Assembly (NCBI GenBank): GCA_029339195.1
Contig: JAPTJF010000278.1
Location: 20,195 to 84,194, forward strand
DNA: 64,000 nt
Direction: 5' to 3'
Source of the DNA: Micractinium sp. NFX-FRZ
Lineage: Eukaryota > Chlorophyta > Trebouxiophyceae > Chlorellales > Chlorellaceae
Position numbers and translations under genes: made by a program. Under the pieces are notes generated by a model. That model worked only from the letters and a program-made list of their open reading frames with translations, was not told the origin of the DNA and made no database searches. Positions 46,538 through 58,932 of the stretch are shown in pieces (position 1 is the first letter of the stretch; each line of letters begins with the position of its first letter).

Positions 46538-49500
46538 TCACTGCCCGCCGCTGCCGGCGCTCCTTCCGCCCACCACCTCCAAGTCCGCTTTCTGCAGGGC
46601 TGCTTTCATGAGCGACACGATGCCACTCCACCGCTGCTGCTCCAGCCACATCTTCAGGGTGCCCAGCTCCCAGCGCTGGAACTCCCTGGCCTTGGACTGC
46701 AGCGCTATGACATAGGTTGCCGTCAGCTCCAGCGTAAGCCCAGCCGCTGCAGCCGCCTCGCTGCCCGTGGCGTCCGTCAACGCTGCCAGCACAGGCAGCG
46801 GGTCGGGAGCCTCCTCTGCTGTGCTCTCCTGCTTTACCCCTGCCCCCGCTGCATCTGCTGCCGCCAGCGCCGCCGGCCCCGACGGCATAACGCTGGCCCC
46901 CTTCTTCCGCTTTCCCCCGCCGGGCGACGCCTGGCCCCCGCCGCCCGCCGGCTTGGCACCCCCGCTGCTAGGCCGACCGCGCTTCTTGCCGCCCTGCCCC
47001 AGCCCTTGCACCTGCCCTGGCGTCGCTGTCGTGGCGGCATCTCCGCCCGCCGCAGCTGCCGCCGCAGCAGCCGCATCTGCAGCCTCCAGCTGGCGCTGCG
47101 CGATCGCGTGCAGCCGCCCGCAGTCCCTCACTTTCCTCAGCAGGCAGCGCACGTCCCGCTCGTCCTCTGCTGCCATCAGCTTCTCCCACACGAGCTCATC
47201 CTCCTGATACCTACAACGGTGGTGGCAAACAGGATGGGCAGTAGTCAGAAGAGAGGGCAGGTGGGATGCCAGCTGCCACAAGCTTCCCCAGCAGCACACG
47301 AGCGCACGCGCCTGGAACGCGCGGGGGGAGGCATGGGGGGATCGGTGGCCAGAGGCGCTGTAAGAGTGCACTGCCCACCCGACCCGCTTGCTACACTGTG
47401 ATGCACCAACCGCAAGCAACACACACCGCCTCAGCCACGTGGTCACCCTGGCAGCGGGCGTGTGTGTGCTGTGCTGGAGCCCCTCCATGCCGCCCTCCGC
47501 TACAATACGTAGCGCCACCCACGCCCTCGAGCACAACCTGTCGCGCCCCAAAGTGCTCTCACCCGTGCAGCGGGAAGTTGTACCGCTGCCCCTCCAGGTC
47601 GCCTCCCTCCACATGCAGCTCCCGCCACGCCACCGCCATGTCGGCAGCTGCAGCCGCCTGCGCCACAAACACCAGTACAGGTTGATTCGTGCATGCTTGG
47701 TACATGACTAGGGGCAACCGCTTTAGGCAGATCAAGGACGATCTCAAAAACAATCTGAGCGCTTGTTGTGCTGATGAATTAAAAACATGCATGCATACAT
47801 ACGTATGCACACACCAGGGCGGTGAGGCAAGGTTGCAAGCACAGCGATGTGGGTCCCGGCAACACCCCAGCATACCCCCCCCCCCCCCCCCTCAACATCT
47901 GCCTGGGACCAGGTGCCCATGCATGCGGCAACTCCGGGGGCAAGGCATCCTCCATACCCCTCGGCATCCTCCATGCCCCTGGGCAAACCCCCATTACACA
48001 CCTCGCCCACTCAACACCTGCCTGGGCAGAGGTGTGGTAGGTGCCGATGACCGTGGTGACCAAGGGCGGGCCGTCCTTCTTCTTCCCCCCCTGCTGCTGC
48101 GCCTTCCTGGGCAGCGGCACGGAGGCGCGCCAGGGCGTCTTGGCCTCGGTGCTGTACTGCACGTACTGGTAGCGCTGCCTCACCGCCTGCATGGCGGCCT
48201 GCAGGGCAACGAGGGACAGGGCGCGGTGCACAGCGGGGGAGTGCATGGTGAGTCAGTTGGCTGCACTGCACGTACTGGTAGCGCTGCCTCACCGCCTGCA
48301 TGGCGGCCTGCAGGGCAAGCCGGACAGGGCAGTAAACAGGGGGGAGGCTAAGCAGATTGCGCTGCAGGCTGGCGCCAGCCCCCACACCCGCCAGCATCTG
48401 CCCCCTGAACAAGACGCACGACGCCCAGAAAACAAAAGAAACTGTGACCACGTATGTAACAAGCACACCTCCGAGTAGGGCTCCAGCGGGGGGCGGCGCA
48501 CCGCCAGGCTCAGCGGGTTGCGCTCCAGCTCAGCCGCCAGCTCAGCCAGGGTGCCAGCCTGGCACAGCCTGGCCAGCAGTGCCCGCAGGTCTCCCAGGGT
48601 CAGGGCCTTGGGCAGGGAGGGTGTGATGTCCACACGGGCGTGGTACCTGCGTGGGGGTGATGAGCGCAGTGTGTGCTGTGTGGTTGCTGTGGCGGAGGAT
48701 ATGGCAGCAGGGGTGGGAGCGGAGTGAGGTGGCGGAGGGCGGGGTTGGATGGGTAGGGGATGTGGGTGGGCAGGCGGGGAAGCGCGCTTGGCGACAGCCT
48801 GGCTGTTGCAAGGGGACGCCCAACCATCTTGCCACGTCAGATCACTCACCCCATCACGTCAAAGTTGTACTCCTCAGGCTGCCACGTCAGATCGCCCTTG
48901 AAGAAGCCCAGGCGCTGCTCGCGCCTGCAACGAAGCGAGTGGAAGGGCAACGGAAGAGGGAGGCGTCCATGTGGTTCAGGGAAGAGGGGGTAGGCCATTG
49001 GGCCCGGGCCTTCTCAGCAACAACACACGTGCCATGTGCTGCAGCGCGCTCCACGCAGCACAGTGCACTGCAGCGAGGCGCAACACACAGCAGAGAGGCG
49101 CAACACACAGCTCGGTGCAGCGCATCACAGCACGGCGCGACAGCAGGGCCAGGGCAGCAGTGCGGCTCGGCGACTGCAGCCTCTGCCTGGGAGGGGCACT
49201 CAACATGCACAGCACAGCACAACACAGCATGCGCAGCATGGCACACCACAGCATGCACAGCGCAGCTCAGCACCGCGCACCAGAGCAGGGCGAGGTCACG
49301 AGCCGCTGCCGCCTCCGCCTGGGTGGGGCACTCGCACACGCTCTGGCCGTGGTGCTTCTTCCCTCCTTTGCCTTCTACCACCGGGCACCCCTGCGGGGGG
49401 CGAAGGGAAGGCGGGCGGGCATGCAAGGGTCGGCAGCAGCAAGCTACTAGAGAGCCACGTGGCGCTTTCTTCCCTCCATTCCCGTCTTCTGCTGGCAACC

Positions 49501-52500
49501 CTGCTGGGACAGGAGAGGGCAGGGCAGCGGAGCCTGTGTTCGCATTGATGGGTGCAGGCAGCAGGAAGGCGTCATGCGGCCAGGCAGGGAAGCAAGCAAG
49601 CCATCCGGCGGGCAGGGCAGGCGGAGCAGGCATGTATGGACATGAATGGCGGAGCTTGATTCAGACAAGCTTGCACTTGGTTTTCTTACTGGAAAAGCTA
49701 CTAGCACTTGCCTCTTTGTTCAGGGTGACTGCAATAGAGGCAACCCAGCGCTCCCCCTCGCCCCGCCCGCGTGGCATCACTCCTCGGAACTCAATCCCAT
49801 CCTCCTCCTGCTCCTCCTCCTCCCCTGGCCCTTCAACAAGCTCCCCTTCTGACTCTGCTGCCCCTCGGCTGCGGCTGCCGGCCTCCGGTCGCTGCGGCGC
49901 CGCCTGCTGCGCCTGCTGCGGTTGCTGCTTGGGCTTCTGCGCCGCCATGCTGAAGAACTTTCGGTTGCCGGGGACCTGCATGCCACAGAGTAGAAGGAGC
50001 ACGGGCACATTGGGAGGTGGAATGGAACACACAGCACACGTGACGCGCGCGGGTCTCCGTGTTAGAAACCCCTTTGTGGCAGGAATGTCGCCCGCATTCA
50101 CGGGAAACGACCACAGCCGCAGGGCGGGAGACACCAGGGGTAGTGGGTGAGCGCATGAACGGCAGATGAATGCGTCTGGCTGTGGGACTGGCCAGCAAAA
50201 ATTGGCACTGAAAGCACCATGGCACCAGCGGCACACCTAACACCACACACAAACGCATAGCACAGCAGCTGCGGGGGCATGCTGTGCCTGCACCAGCCCC
50301 GTCCCGCTGCGCTGCTCTCTCTTATGCTCCCCTGCTGCTGCTCTTGCTGCCATCTGTGTGCTGCCCACATGCCTGCCTGCCTGCCTGCACACCCACCAAT
50401 CCATCCAACTCACACACCCGCATGCAGGCTTGGCTGCACGTTCACTGCTCTGGCTGCTCTCACGTCCCACCAAACAAACAAGCCCACTCGCCATCCCACC
50501 CCACCCCAACCCACCCCACTCCACCCGACCTCAACACACCTGAAGAGTGCCTTCTGCAGGGGCAGCGCTGCGCCTCTGCCGGCTGGCATACCGGTCCTGC
50601 GCCAGCAGCTCCTGTTGTAGCTTGCGTGCCATCTGGGCATCCGAAGCCTCCTGCGGCTGCCGTGGCGGCCGCTGACCGCCTGCCGCGCCACGTCCGAGCC
50701 CGCGCCCGCCACCGCCGTGATGCACCGCCTGAGCCGGCGCGCCCCGCTGCTGCGCCTGTGCCTGCTCCTGCTGCCGCCGCTGCTGCTGCTGCTCCTGGCC
50801 CCGCTGCTGCTGCTGCCGCACCTCCTGGCCCCGCTCCTGCTGCCGCTGCCGCTGCTCCGGTCCTGGCTCTTGCTCGACGTGTGCGGGCGGCTGCTCAGCG
50901 CTCTGGTGCTCTCCCACTAGTTCCAACGGCACGTCGGTCTGGTCTGATGCTGCATCCTGCCTGGCCCTCCCGCCACCGCCCCCACCGCCGCTGCCTCCCG
51001 CCACGCTGCCGCCGTCGGTGGCTGCTTCGCCCGCGCTGCCGCCGGCGCCGCTGCCCTCTGCCTCCGCCCCTCCTGCCCCTCCCAGGGGCCCCGCCTCCCC
51101 CGCCTCTGCTTCCTCCTCGCCAAGCCCATCCTCGGCTGCCGCTGCCGCCATGCCTACCATCACTGCCTCCATGCTTTCTGCCCTCAGGTCGTCCAGCATG
51201 TCTGCAGAGTGGAAAGAAAGAAAGAATTGTCTGCAGAGTGGAAAGAAAGAAGAAAGAAAGAATATCGACAGCCCAACCAACAGACTAGCTTAGCCCAGCC
51301 GAGCACAAACAACTACTGACCTAGAGTCGCATGGAGTTGCTAGGCACATGCCGCACATGTATCTGGCATGGAGCAGCTGCCCGTGCTTGCAGCCGCAGCT
51401 CACAGAACACTGCACAGCATCAGAGCACACCACCTACTGCACAGCACCACGTGCACACCCCAATATCTATGGCGCAGCACCCGCCACACACTTGCGAAGA
51501 TGCAGCGGCTCGGTCAGGGCCACCTCTCATCCAATGCACACCTCAAGTCGGCACCTGTGGTTGCAGAATCACACAACAACAAAACACGCAGGCAGCAGTG
51601 CACCGCACCTGCAAAGTTGTCGAGCGGCTCGCTCAGCGCCACCTCAGCCAGCGGCGGCGCCCCGGCATCCAGCGCGGTCTTCAGGCGGAGCACATTGGCA
51701 ATGTGCTGCCAATAGCAATGCAAAGGGAGGAGGGATGGCAGGAGGTAGTGAGAGGAAGAGGAGGGACTGTGCCGGTGTCACTTCAAGTTGTTGCAAGGGA
51801 TCTGGCGCCGTCGCGCAAGCACGTTGGCGTCGCTCCATTTGATTGCGTCGGGAGCAGCCACGGCGAGAGGGCGGCACAGGGTTGGGCACCACTCTTTCCC
51901 ACAGAGAAGGATTATATGAGCGACGGGATGAATGGAGGCGCCAGCATGGCAGCACCCACCCGAGGCGTGCTTGGCCACAGGCAGGAAGTGACGGCGGCGG
52001 CAGCGGCCGGCAGCGGCGGTGGCAGCGGCGGCGGCGGCGGCGCAACAACTAAAATTCACTCGTGCAGCAAAAGGCCTTGCAGATCCAGATCCCAGTCACC
52101 CCTGCTCTCACGTTTGCGACAGCCTCGGGCAGCGGGGCCAGCTCCTGCGCCTCACCGCCCAAGTTCAGCTGGATGGCCCACTCCCCGGCCACATTGGTCT
52201 CAACCACTATAATGCCGAGCTGCGCCATGACGGCGAGCACTGCGAAGCGCGGGCAGGGCGAGCACGCACAAAAAAACCCTGGAGCTGGGTGCAGCTAATC
52301 TCCGGCCTGCTGAATGTCCCCGCGCCAGGGATTCACTCAGGGAAGGGTTAGGCACCAGGCGGAGGGGGCCCAAGTGGGCATGCTGTGCGTCGCTGCGCCC
52401 GCCCCGCACGCTCGCCGCCAGCGCCTGCACAATGCTAGCGGCGCTGCCAGTGCCACCAGCACCCTGCGGGTCAGGGACCGGCAAACAGGCTGCACACCGG

Positions 52501-52625
52501 CTCACACACACCTGCAGATGACGTGTATAAAGTTGGTGGTAGCAGAAGTCAGCAGGGAGGCTCTGAACGCCAGCAGCCCCAGCAAGACACAGTGCGCACT
52601 GCGTGAGTTCTCTTGCTTTGATCAT
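46538..52625 (-). CDS. Double AP2-like protein with AT-hook (paralogue B)
   Basis: Twelve exons, 899 aa: 52625-52512, 52463-52337, 52239-52112, 51705-51609, 51201-50540, 49975-49712, 49390-49281, 48924-48850, 48646-48469, 48198-48022, 47657-47563, 47210-46538; phases agree. AP2-like domain 1 (about 436-526): GIEFRGVMPRG, ERWVASIAV, TQAEAAAARDLALLW, YNFDVMGY. Domain 2 (about 594-677): RYQYVQYS, PWRASVPLP, GTYHTSAQ, DMAVAWREL, RYNFPLHGY. Each is followed by a helical module (LGDLRALLARLCQAGTLAEL; ERDVRCLLRKVRDCGRLHAI). An AT-hook-like KKRGRP lies near 751-756, and the C-terminal block LTLELTATYVIALQS matches paralogue A. Introns 6 and 10 use GC donors (GCAAGT, GCAGGT). Likely a nuclear transcription factor. 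The N-terminal exons (first 180 residues) contain an ordered segment, LAVMAQLGIIVVETN, that I do not recognise; the start at 52625 is the least certain part. Confidence 0.68.
47875..47891 (+). repeat. C homopolymer of about 17
   Basis: Run of C in intron 10 of the double AP2 gene, which is a G run in the transcript. Confidence 0.85.
48158..48318 (-). repeat. 52-bp identical echo of an AP2 exon start and acceptor
   Basis: The start of exon 10 with its acceptor (48158-48209) recurs without a mismatch over 52 bases at 48267-48318, inside the upstream intron. The copy contains the CTGCAG acceptor and the codons for AAMQAVRQRYQYVQ. Flanking sequence diverges quickly. Confidence 0.9.
49141..49507 (-). 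repeat. Echoes on both sides of AP2 exon 7
   Basis: Exon 7 is 49390-49281. Upstream on the minus strand (about 49507-49452) the intron repeats its acceptor and start in degraded form (GCCAGCAGAAGACGGGAATG and GGAGGGAAGAA). Downstream (about 49203-49141) the intron repeats its end: in translation ECPSQAEAAVAEP against ECPTQAEAAAARD in the exon. Confidence 0.7.
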
Positions 52626-53895
52626 CACCCACTCTCGTCTCTCTTATTACCCCAGGCAAGCAAAGTATGTTGGCATTCCAAATCTCTGCGTTATCCGTCT
52701 CACATAATCTAACATAAAAATCGTTGGCAGCATCGGTGTTGGGAGACGGGCACGGTGTTGTGGGGGTAGGCTCGTGCGCTCTAAACGCGTGCAAGCCGTG
52801 CAACGGAACGCGCTCTTGGTGCAAACGGAAAAAGGATGAAAGTTTCAGAACAGGAAAACGTGGCAGATCATTTGAAAACAAACAAGTCTGGCAGGCAGGG
52901 GCACGGGACAAACGCAACAAAGGGTAGCAGCGGGGGCTCACAACGCTTGGGGGCCGTATGGGGCAGCAGCTGGCAGGTGGAATCTCAAGACGAAAATTGA
53001 CGGATGCGGTAAGCTTCCAGCAGGGAATTTACTATCACATAATACAATTGAAGGCGGAAAATTGGACGCATCGGCTGGAGTGCGGCGCTCTGCATTCATT
53101 GGTTGCTGGACCAAAGACGGTTGGGCGGAAGGGGGGTCGGCAAACAGCAGGGAGAGCCGCTGGCTTGGGAGGGAAAGAAAGCAGGTGGGCAGTACCAAAC
53201 ATGCTGACTCGGCTCATCAGTTGAGCCCTGGAAGGGCCCGGAGATGCTGATGTCAGCAGCAGGGGTGAAGCAGGGGTGGGAAAAACAGGGGGACCGTGGG
53301 ACTGACGCACTCGCTCGGTGCACTCCTGCTGAATGCTGGATGAAAGATGGGGGCTTGGCAGGGGGCAGGGGGCAGGCAGAAGGCGGAGGCGGAAGTGGAT
53401 GGTGCAGAGGCAGGTGGGCAGAAGGTGGAATGCGGAAGGAAAATGGCATAAGGCGGACGGGCCGAGGCAGAAGGCGGAAGGGCTGAGTTGATGCTCAGGC
53501 TCATGCGCGCGGTCAATTGATGCGCTGCTGCTTGCGAGCGAGCAGGGAGCCAGGGGCGGGGCAGTGCCGTGCCGCGCAGACGTGGGGCAGGTGCAACCAA
53601 AGGTGCAGGGGACCGGGTGTTCTGTCCAATTGAAGGAAGTCGGGGAGGGAGGGAAGACGGCGCGGGCTGGGCAGGTGGCATGCCAGAGGAAAAGGAAGGG
53701 TGTGGTGTGCAGGGGGGAGGCTGGGAAGGAGCGCAGAGTTGGCGGGTGCTGCACCAGCAGAGGCGCTCGAGTCCCGGGGGGGCCAGGCCACGTGCGGCGC
53801 GAGAGGAGGGTGCGCCAGAAAGGGAGCACTGGTTCTCAAGGAGGGGAGGCCAGGCGCTGGGCGGAGCCTGCAGCGAGTGCCCTGCCACCTCCCCC
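52626..53895. other. Intergenic region with purine-rich repeats
   Basis: About 1.3 kb upstream of the double AP2 gene and downstream of the next minus-strand gene. Positions 53370-53490 hold loose repeats of GGCAGAAGGCGGAA-like units. No coding exon is recognised. Confidence 0.45.
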
Positions 53896-56800
53896 CTAAT
53901 CCATGTGGCTTGCCAGCAGGGAGGTGGTGCTGTCTGGGCTGATGTCTGGAGTGACCGGCGCCCAGCAGGCCTCCTCCTGAGAGGCAGTTTTACCCAGGCC
54001 ACCGCCCGCCGGCGGCTGCTGCTGCCGCTTGGGCGGGTGCAGGTGGTGCAGCCTGGGCGGCGGCGGCGGCCCCGTGGGCAGCTGCTGCTGCTGCTGCCGC
54101 TGCTGCTGCTGGTTGCAATGTGGCTGCTCCTGGTGCTGCAGCGGGGGAGGCGGGGTGCTGTGCGGCAGCAGGTGCCCCTCCTCCCGCTCAAGCCCAGTCA
54201 GCGAGCAGGAGCTCACCCGCAGCTGCCTGGGAAGCTGCTGCAGCAGCTGCTTGCATGGTACCGCCTGGGGCTGCCCTGGCTTGAGCCGCTGCCTGCGCAG
54301 CCTCTCCATCTGCTGCAGCTGCTGCTCCTGCTGCTGCTGCAGCTGCTCCTCCTGCTGCTGCTGCTGCTGCTGCTGCACCGGCTCCTGCTCCTGCAGCGGG
54401 CACCGCTTGGGTGGGCCCTCAGGAAGCCCCATCCACGCCTCGCTCTGCACCCACCGCCGCTGCCACCGGGCCGCGCCGCCGCCGCCATCGGCGGTGCCAG
54501 CGCTGCCGGCCTCGCTGCTGGCACTGCTGCTGCTGCTGCTGCTGTTGGCACCTGGCACCCGAGAGTGCTGGCTGCTGCCATCCTCACTGCTGCTGCCAAC
54601 GCTCCCATGCAGAGCGCCTGCAGGGGGCTCCTCGTCCCCGCCCAGAGCGCAGGCCTCGCTGGCGCCCTCCTCCTGGGGCGGCGCCCGGGTGGCGCGCACG
54701 GCGCTGATGTGGGCAAAGACAGAGGAGGACAGCTGGCTGCCCAGGCTGCACTCCTCCACCAGCTCTGACAAATGAAGCTCTGCAGGGCAGAGGGAGGAAG
54801 GGAGGCAAGGGGGCAGGCAGGGGCAGGCGTGCTGAATGGCCGGTGCGGTGCGGCGTCTGGGCGAGGCCAGGGCGTGCAGGCGTCAAGGCATGGCCCCAGA
54901 GGGGAAAGCGGCAGGTAATTGGCAGCATAGAGTAAGAAGGGGAAGCATGGGAAGCAAAGGGACCACTCGTGACGGGCGTACCGTCGAGTGTCGCCAGCTG
55001 CGCAGCAAAATCGGCGTTGTCCAGCGGCAGGCCCGCCTCAGTCTGCTGCCCGCGCTGCGCGCCCACCACCCTCGCCGTGCCCTGGGCGGGGTCAGCCACC
55101 GCCGCCGGTGCAGAGTGCGCGTGGTGCAGGGGCGCAGCAGCCAGCCAGCTCGCCGGGGGCCGCTGCGCCAGGCGTGCTGGCTGCGGCTGCAGCGGGCGCC
55201 GCTGCATGGCGGGCAGCTGCACCGACAGCGGCGCCCGCGCCCCTGCCTGCGCCTCTAACTGCAGCTCCTCTTCTTGCAGCGCCTTCTGCAGGAGGAGCAC
55301 AGAGCGAGAGGGGAAGGGGGTGGGTGAGCGGTGTGCCTGCAGCTGCGGCAGCTTGGCAAGTCTGCCTGCGCCTGCGCCTTTCTCACTGACTCCTGCAGGT
55401 CCCTGAGCAACAGAAGACGGGATGCAGAATGCACGATGCAGGGTGCACAAGGGGCAACGGGCGACAGCAGTGTGGACGGAAGAACGGCCCAACCAAAGGC
55501 CCTCACAGTGCTGAATCGGGCAGCCAGCCTTTTAGCGCTTCAGGGCGGCGGGCAGAGGGCAGAGGGCTCACCAGCTCGGCGGGCAGGGAGCCCAGCCCGG
55601 CGGGCGCGCTGCGTGCGCTGCGCAGGGGCTCGTCGCCCCCGCTGTGCATGCTGTGTGCGGGGACGAAGCCGGTGGGCTTGCGCTGCACCCCCACGTATTT
55701 GGCTGGGTTCTTCTGCTGGGAGATGCGGATGGCGGAGAGCATGCGGCGCAACGAGGAGGGCGGGCTGCAACCGGGGGGGCCAGGGTGGAGGGGTGGAGGG
55801 GTGGGTGGGGTCTGGGGAAGGAAGGGCAGCGAATCAGGGGGAAGGAGGGAGGGGTGGTTGGAGGTTGGGGGTGAGGGGGGCTGCAGCGTGTGTTGCATGG
55901 CGGCTGCCTGAGCCGCCTTGGGATGGAGGAGAGGAGGGGGCACTGGCTGGGGCACCCGACAGATGCCCAGCCACGCACCCCCTCCAACCCACCCCGCCCC
56001 GACAACACTGCTGCAAGCGGCCCGGGGAGGAGGCAACACACACAAGACGGGCAAGGACACACGTTGATACAAGCAAGTGAATGCACCTCCAGGTCCCACC
56101 AAAAAAAAAAAAAAAGGGCCTGACCACCAAGCTCGAAAAGTAGGAAGCAGACTCTATGCTTGCGCGAGACAAATAGTTTGAGACAGGTACGCCGGAATAT
56201 GAAAAGAGGGGAAAGGCCCACCTCCAGGGCTCCCTGAAGGAGCAGGTGTTGTCCCACTGCTTGCCGGAGCGCAGGCGCTTCATGGGCTTGACTTTCTCAG
56301 AGGGCTTGGGGTCTGCGGGTGCACAAGAGTGGCCGGCCAGCAGGAGGAAAAGCAATGGGATGAGCAGCGGCAGCAGCGGTGAGGTAGTGCACACGAGCGC
56401 CGAGCATCGGTGGCAAGAGCAGCTGCAGCACGGCCGGGCAGGGGGATGGGCAAAAGAGCAGCAGGCACTCGGCGCAGGCGGCAGGCAGCTGGGTAGCCAC
56501 AAGCAGGCTCCCCAGGCAGGCAGGCAGGCGGGCTCGGGCACCCGTGCATCCCTCACAGCCTGCATGGAGCGACCGATACGTGAAAAACACACTCACAAGC
56601 CTTCTTCTTCTTCTCATATTTGAGGCGTTCCTGCAGCAGGGGGCAGGTGTGCTGTGAGTTGAGCAATCAATCAATCGCGGAAGCTTGCGCACTCTTCCGT
56701 TGCAGCCACTCTGCAGGCAGGCAAGCAGTGCCTCTCTCTGCCCAAAGCTGCGCACCTGCCGGTGCTGCGCTCCAGCTGCAAAGCACACAATAAATGATCA

Positions 56801-57947
56801 CCCAAGAACCAAGCACCCACGAGCAACCGACGCACCTGTACTCCCCCCTCTGAGGCGCACCTGCCGGTACCGCGCCTCGTTGGCAAACCACTTGCGGTTG
56901 CAGCGCGTGCAGGATACTACGCCCTCCCGCCGCACCCACTTGCTCCTCTGCAGGCGGGGCGAAGCGTGGGAAGGAGGTGCAGGAAGTGAGGTGAAATGCC
57001 GCAGGATGAAGGCAGCAAATTAGTGAGGGCCGGGGGGGTGGGGGGGGGGAGGTGAATAGCACAGGGGAATGCCCACAGATCTTCTGTTGACGGTGCAGCA
57101 GTGCCGTGCCTGCATGACCACATGGCGATGCAAAATGCATGCAGCGGCTGCATTGTCGAAGGTGTCGACGGCATGGCATGCTCTGCAGAGGGCGAGCATG
57201 CCTGCGGTCTGAAGGGGGGCGGAACATGCCCCAGGAGCAGAGGGTGGCGCCCCCCCCGGCCCATGGCGCATCGTGCGCAGCGCCTGCAGGGCATGCCGTT
57301 ACCGCTTCTTAACTCTGCCCTTGCTGCTCCTCTGCGGGCGGCATGACAGGCGCGGGCTGCTGTGTGGGGAGGTACGGGCCTGTGGAGTTGCAGAGTTGCA
57401 GGAGAGGTGTACGGGCCAATGAAGTTGCAGAGTTGCAGGAGAGATGTGCAGAACCAAGTTGAGTGTCATGCAGAGGTGGTGTGCATGTGCGGCGGTAGCT
57501 GCGGGGTCTGCTCCGGCCCTGCAGCATGCGTGCGGGGGAGGAGGACTCGAGGCCCACATGGCCAGGCGCGCGCCGCTGCATGGGATGACCATGATGGAGG
57601 ACGGCTCGGTCGTGCGCCGACAAAGAGCAGTAGCACCCAGCACCCACTTGCCTCTTGTTTGCTCATCTCCTCCCATGGCTTCTTAGATTTCTTTCTGCAT
57701 GTGAAGCAGCAGGGCACGACCTGCAGCAGCGGGCCAGGACCGCCGCCAGGGTGGGCGGGGGGCGGGAGCGCCCGCAACGGCGGGGGAGCAACACAGGCGA
57801 CAGCGGGGAGGGGCCGACGATGGCTGCGAGGGTTTGTGGAGGCCAGGCGGCACAAACGGGACACGGTACGCCGCCCACGTGCTGACCAGCGTGCAGGGCT
57901 GCAAGCGGACTCGCCTCCGGCGCGATTCCTGTCCAGCACTGCCCCAT
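53896..57947 (-). CDS. GATA-like zinc-finger protein, Gln-rich (minus paralogue)
   Basis: Eight exons, 564 aa: 57947-57915, 57720-57652, 56947-56861, 56630-56597, 56312-56222, 55764-55572, 55285-54982, 54779-53896; phases agree. Residues 16-50 give Cys16-x2-Cys19 and Cys47-x2-Cys50 with 27 residues between, followed by NRKWFANEARYR. This resembles a GATA-type C-x2-C/C-x2-C finger with a lengthened loop; Cys4 and Cys15 could add ligands. Next come a basic helix (LKYEKKKKAYPKP), a conserved block RLRSGKQWDNTCSFREPW and another, MLSAIRISQQKNPAKYVGVQ. The C-terminal half is Gln/Pro/Ser-rich and ends with SLGSQLSSS and APVTPDISPDS motifs also found in the plus-strand paralogue. Introns 1 and 2 use GC donors (GCGAGT, GCAAGT). 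Probably a transcription regulator; the family name is tentative. MGQC could also be a lipidation start. Confidence 0.68.
55645..55780 (-). repeat. Near-identical inverted segment shared with 60540-60670
   Basis: The intron end GGCCCCCCCGGTTGCAG and about the first 100 bases of exon 6 are the same in both paralogues except for about two bases, whereas flanking exons differ much more. The two copies are inverted relative to each other. This pattern fits recent gene conversion. Confidence 0.8.
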
Positions 57948-58932
57948 GCCATGTGGGTGTTGTAGTGCACCGCTGGGGATCCACCACGTGATATTCAGGT
58001 CATTCGACACTGCGGGAGCACGGGCCGACACGTGCTGGCCATAGCATGCAAACCGCGTCCCGAGCGGGACAAACCCCAGCTGCAAGCGCTTCCCCAACAG
58101 GCCCCTAAAAGCAATGCAACCGGGTTGTTGTGCTACTGTCGTGTATGTAGGCAATTTCGCGTTCCTGCAGCGCACAGAAACCCCTCCAGGGCTGTGGGCA
58201 ATTCAACTTTCGCAACGTGGCGCCGGCGCCGGTGCCGACTGACAGGCCTTATGTTGTCAGTCGGGACTGTTGGAGCACAGTCGGCAGGGTTGGCAGGGTC
58301 TGGCGGTGCTGGGAAGCACGATTCATTATTTCTCAAGCGTGGATGGGCCAAGTATGCGACTACACTGAGAAGAGGGGGCTTGCTGGGTGTGCCGTGCTGC
58401 AGTGGGGTGGGCGGGGGTGCCACGGCGGCAGCGATGTGGGGAGCCTGTCGGGGCTCACCTGGCCGGTGCCATCACGGGCCAAGCCCTCTGGCCTTGAATG
58501 CACAGATACCCAGGCGTTCCCTGGTGGCACATGCACAGCACCGAACCTGGCTGTGATCGCAGCCCGGGCTGTGCCGTGTGCTTAGGCCTGCCAGGGAACA
58601 CCATCGCTGGCGGCGGGGGTGCCCGCTTCTGAGCCAGGCCTAGTTAATTCTTAATTAGTTAATTCTACGCTCGCGACACAGCGATATAGACAATTGAAAG
58701 GTGGCTCGAGCCCCTCATCAATGCCATTGAAAAAATATGTGGACCCTTGTTAGGACCACACGGCCCATCTTGCAGTATGACTTGCATGCTTTGCACGGGC
58801 CGCCCACTCCACGCGCTTCCTTATGCCCGCGTCGCGTCACAAACCCGCGGTTTGATCGTGTACGGTGTCGAGAGTGAAAATATCAAAGCGACCGCTAAGG
58901 CCTCGAGGGCGGCCCAAGCACGTGACTGCGAC
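57948..58932. promoter_or_regulatory. Shared bidirectional promoter region between zinc-finger paralogues
   Basis: The two start codons face away from each other across 985 bases centred near 58440. Each gene opens with the same MGQCWTGI exon followed by a GC donor. The central part (58640-58745) is locally AT-rich, unlike the rest of the window, with TTAATTCTTAATTAGTTAAT at about 58644. Its role as a promoter is inferred from layout only. Confidence 0.5.
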
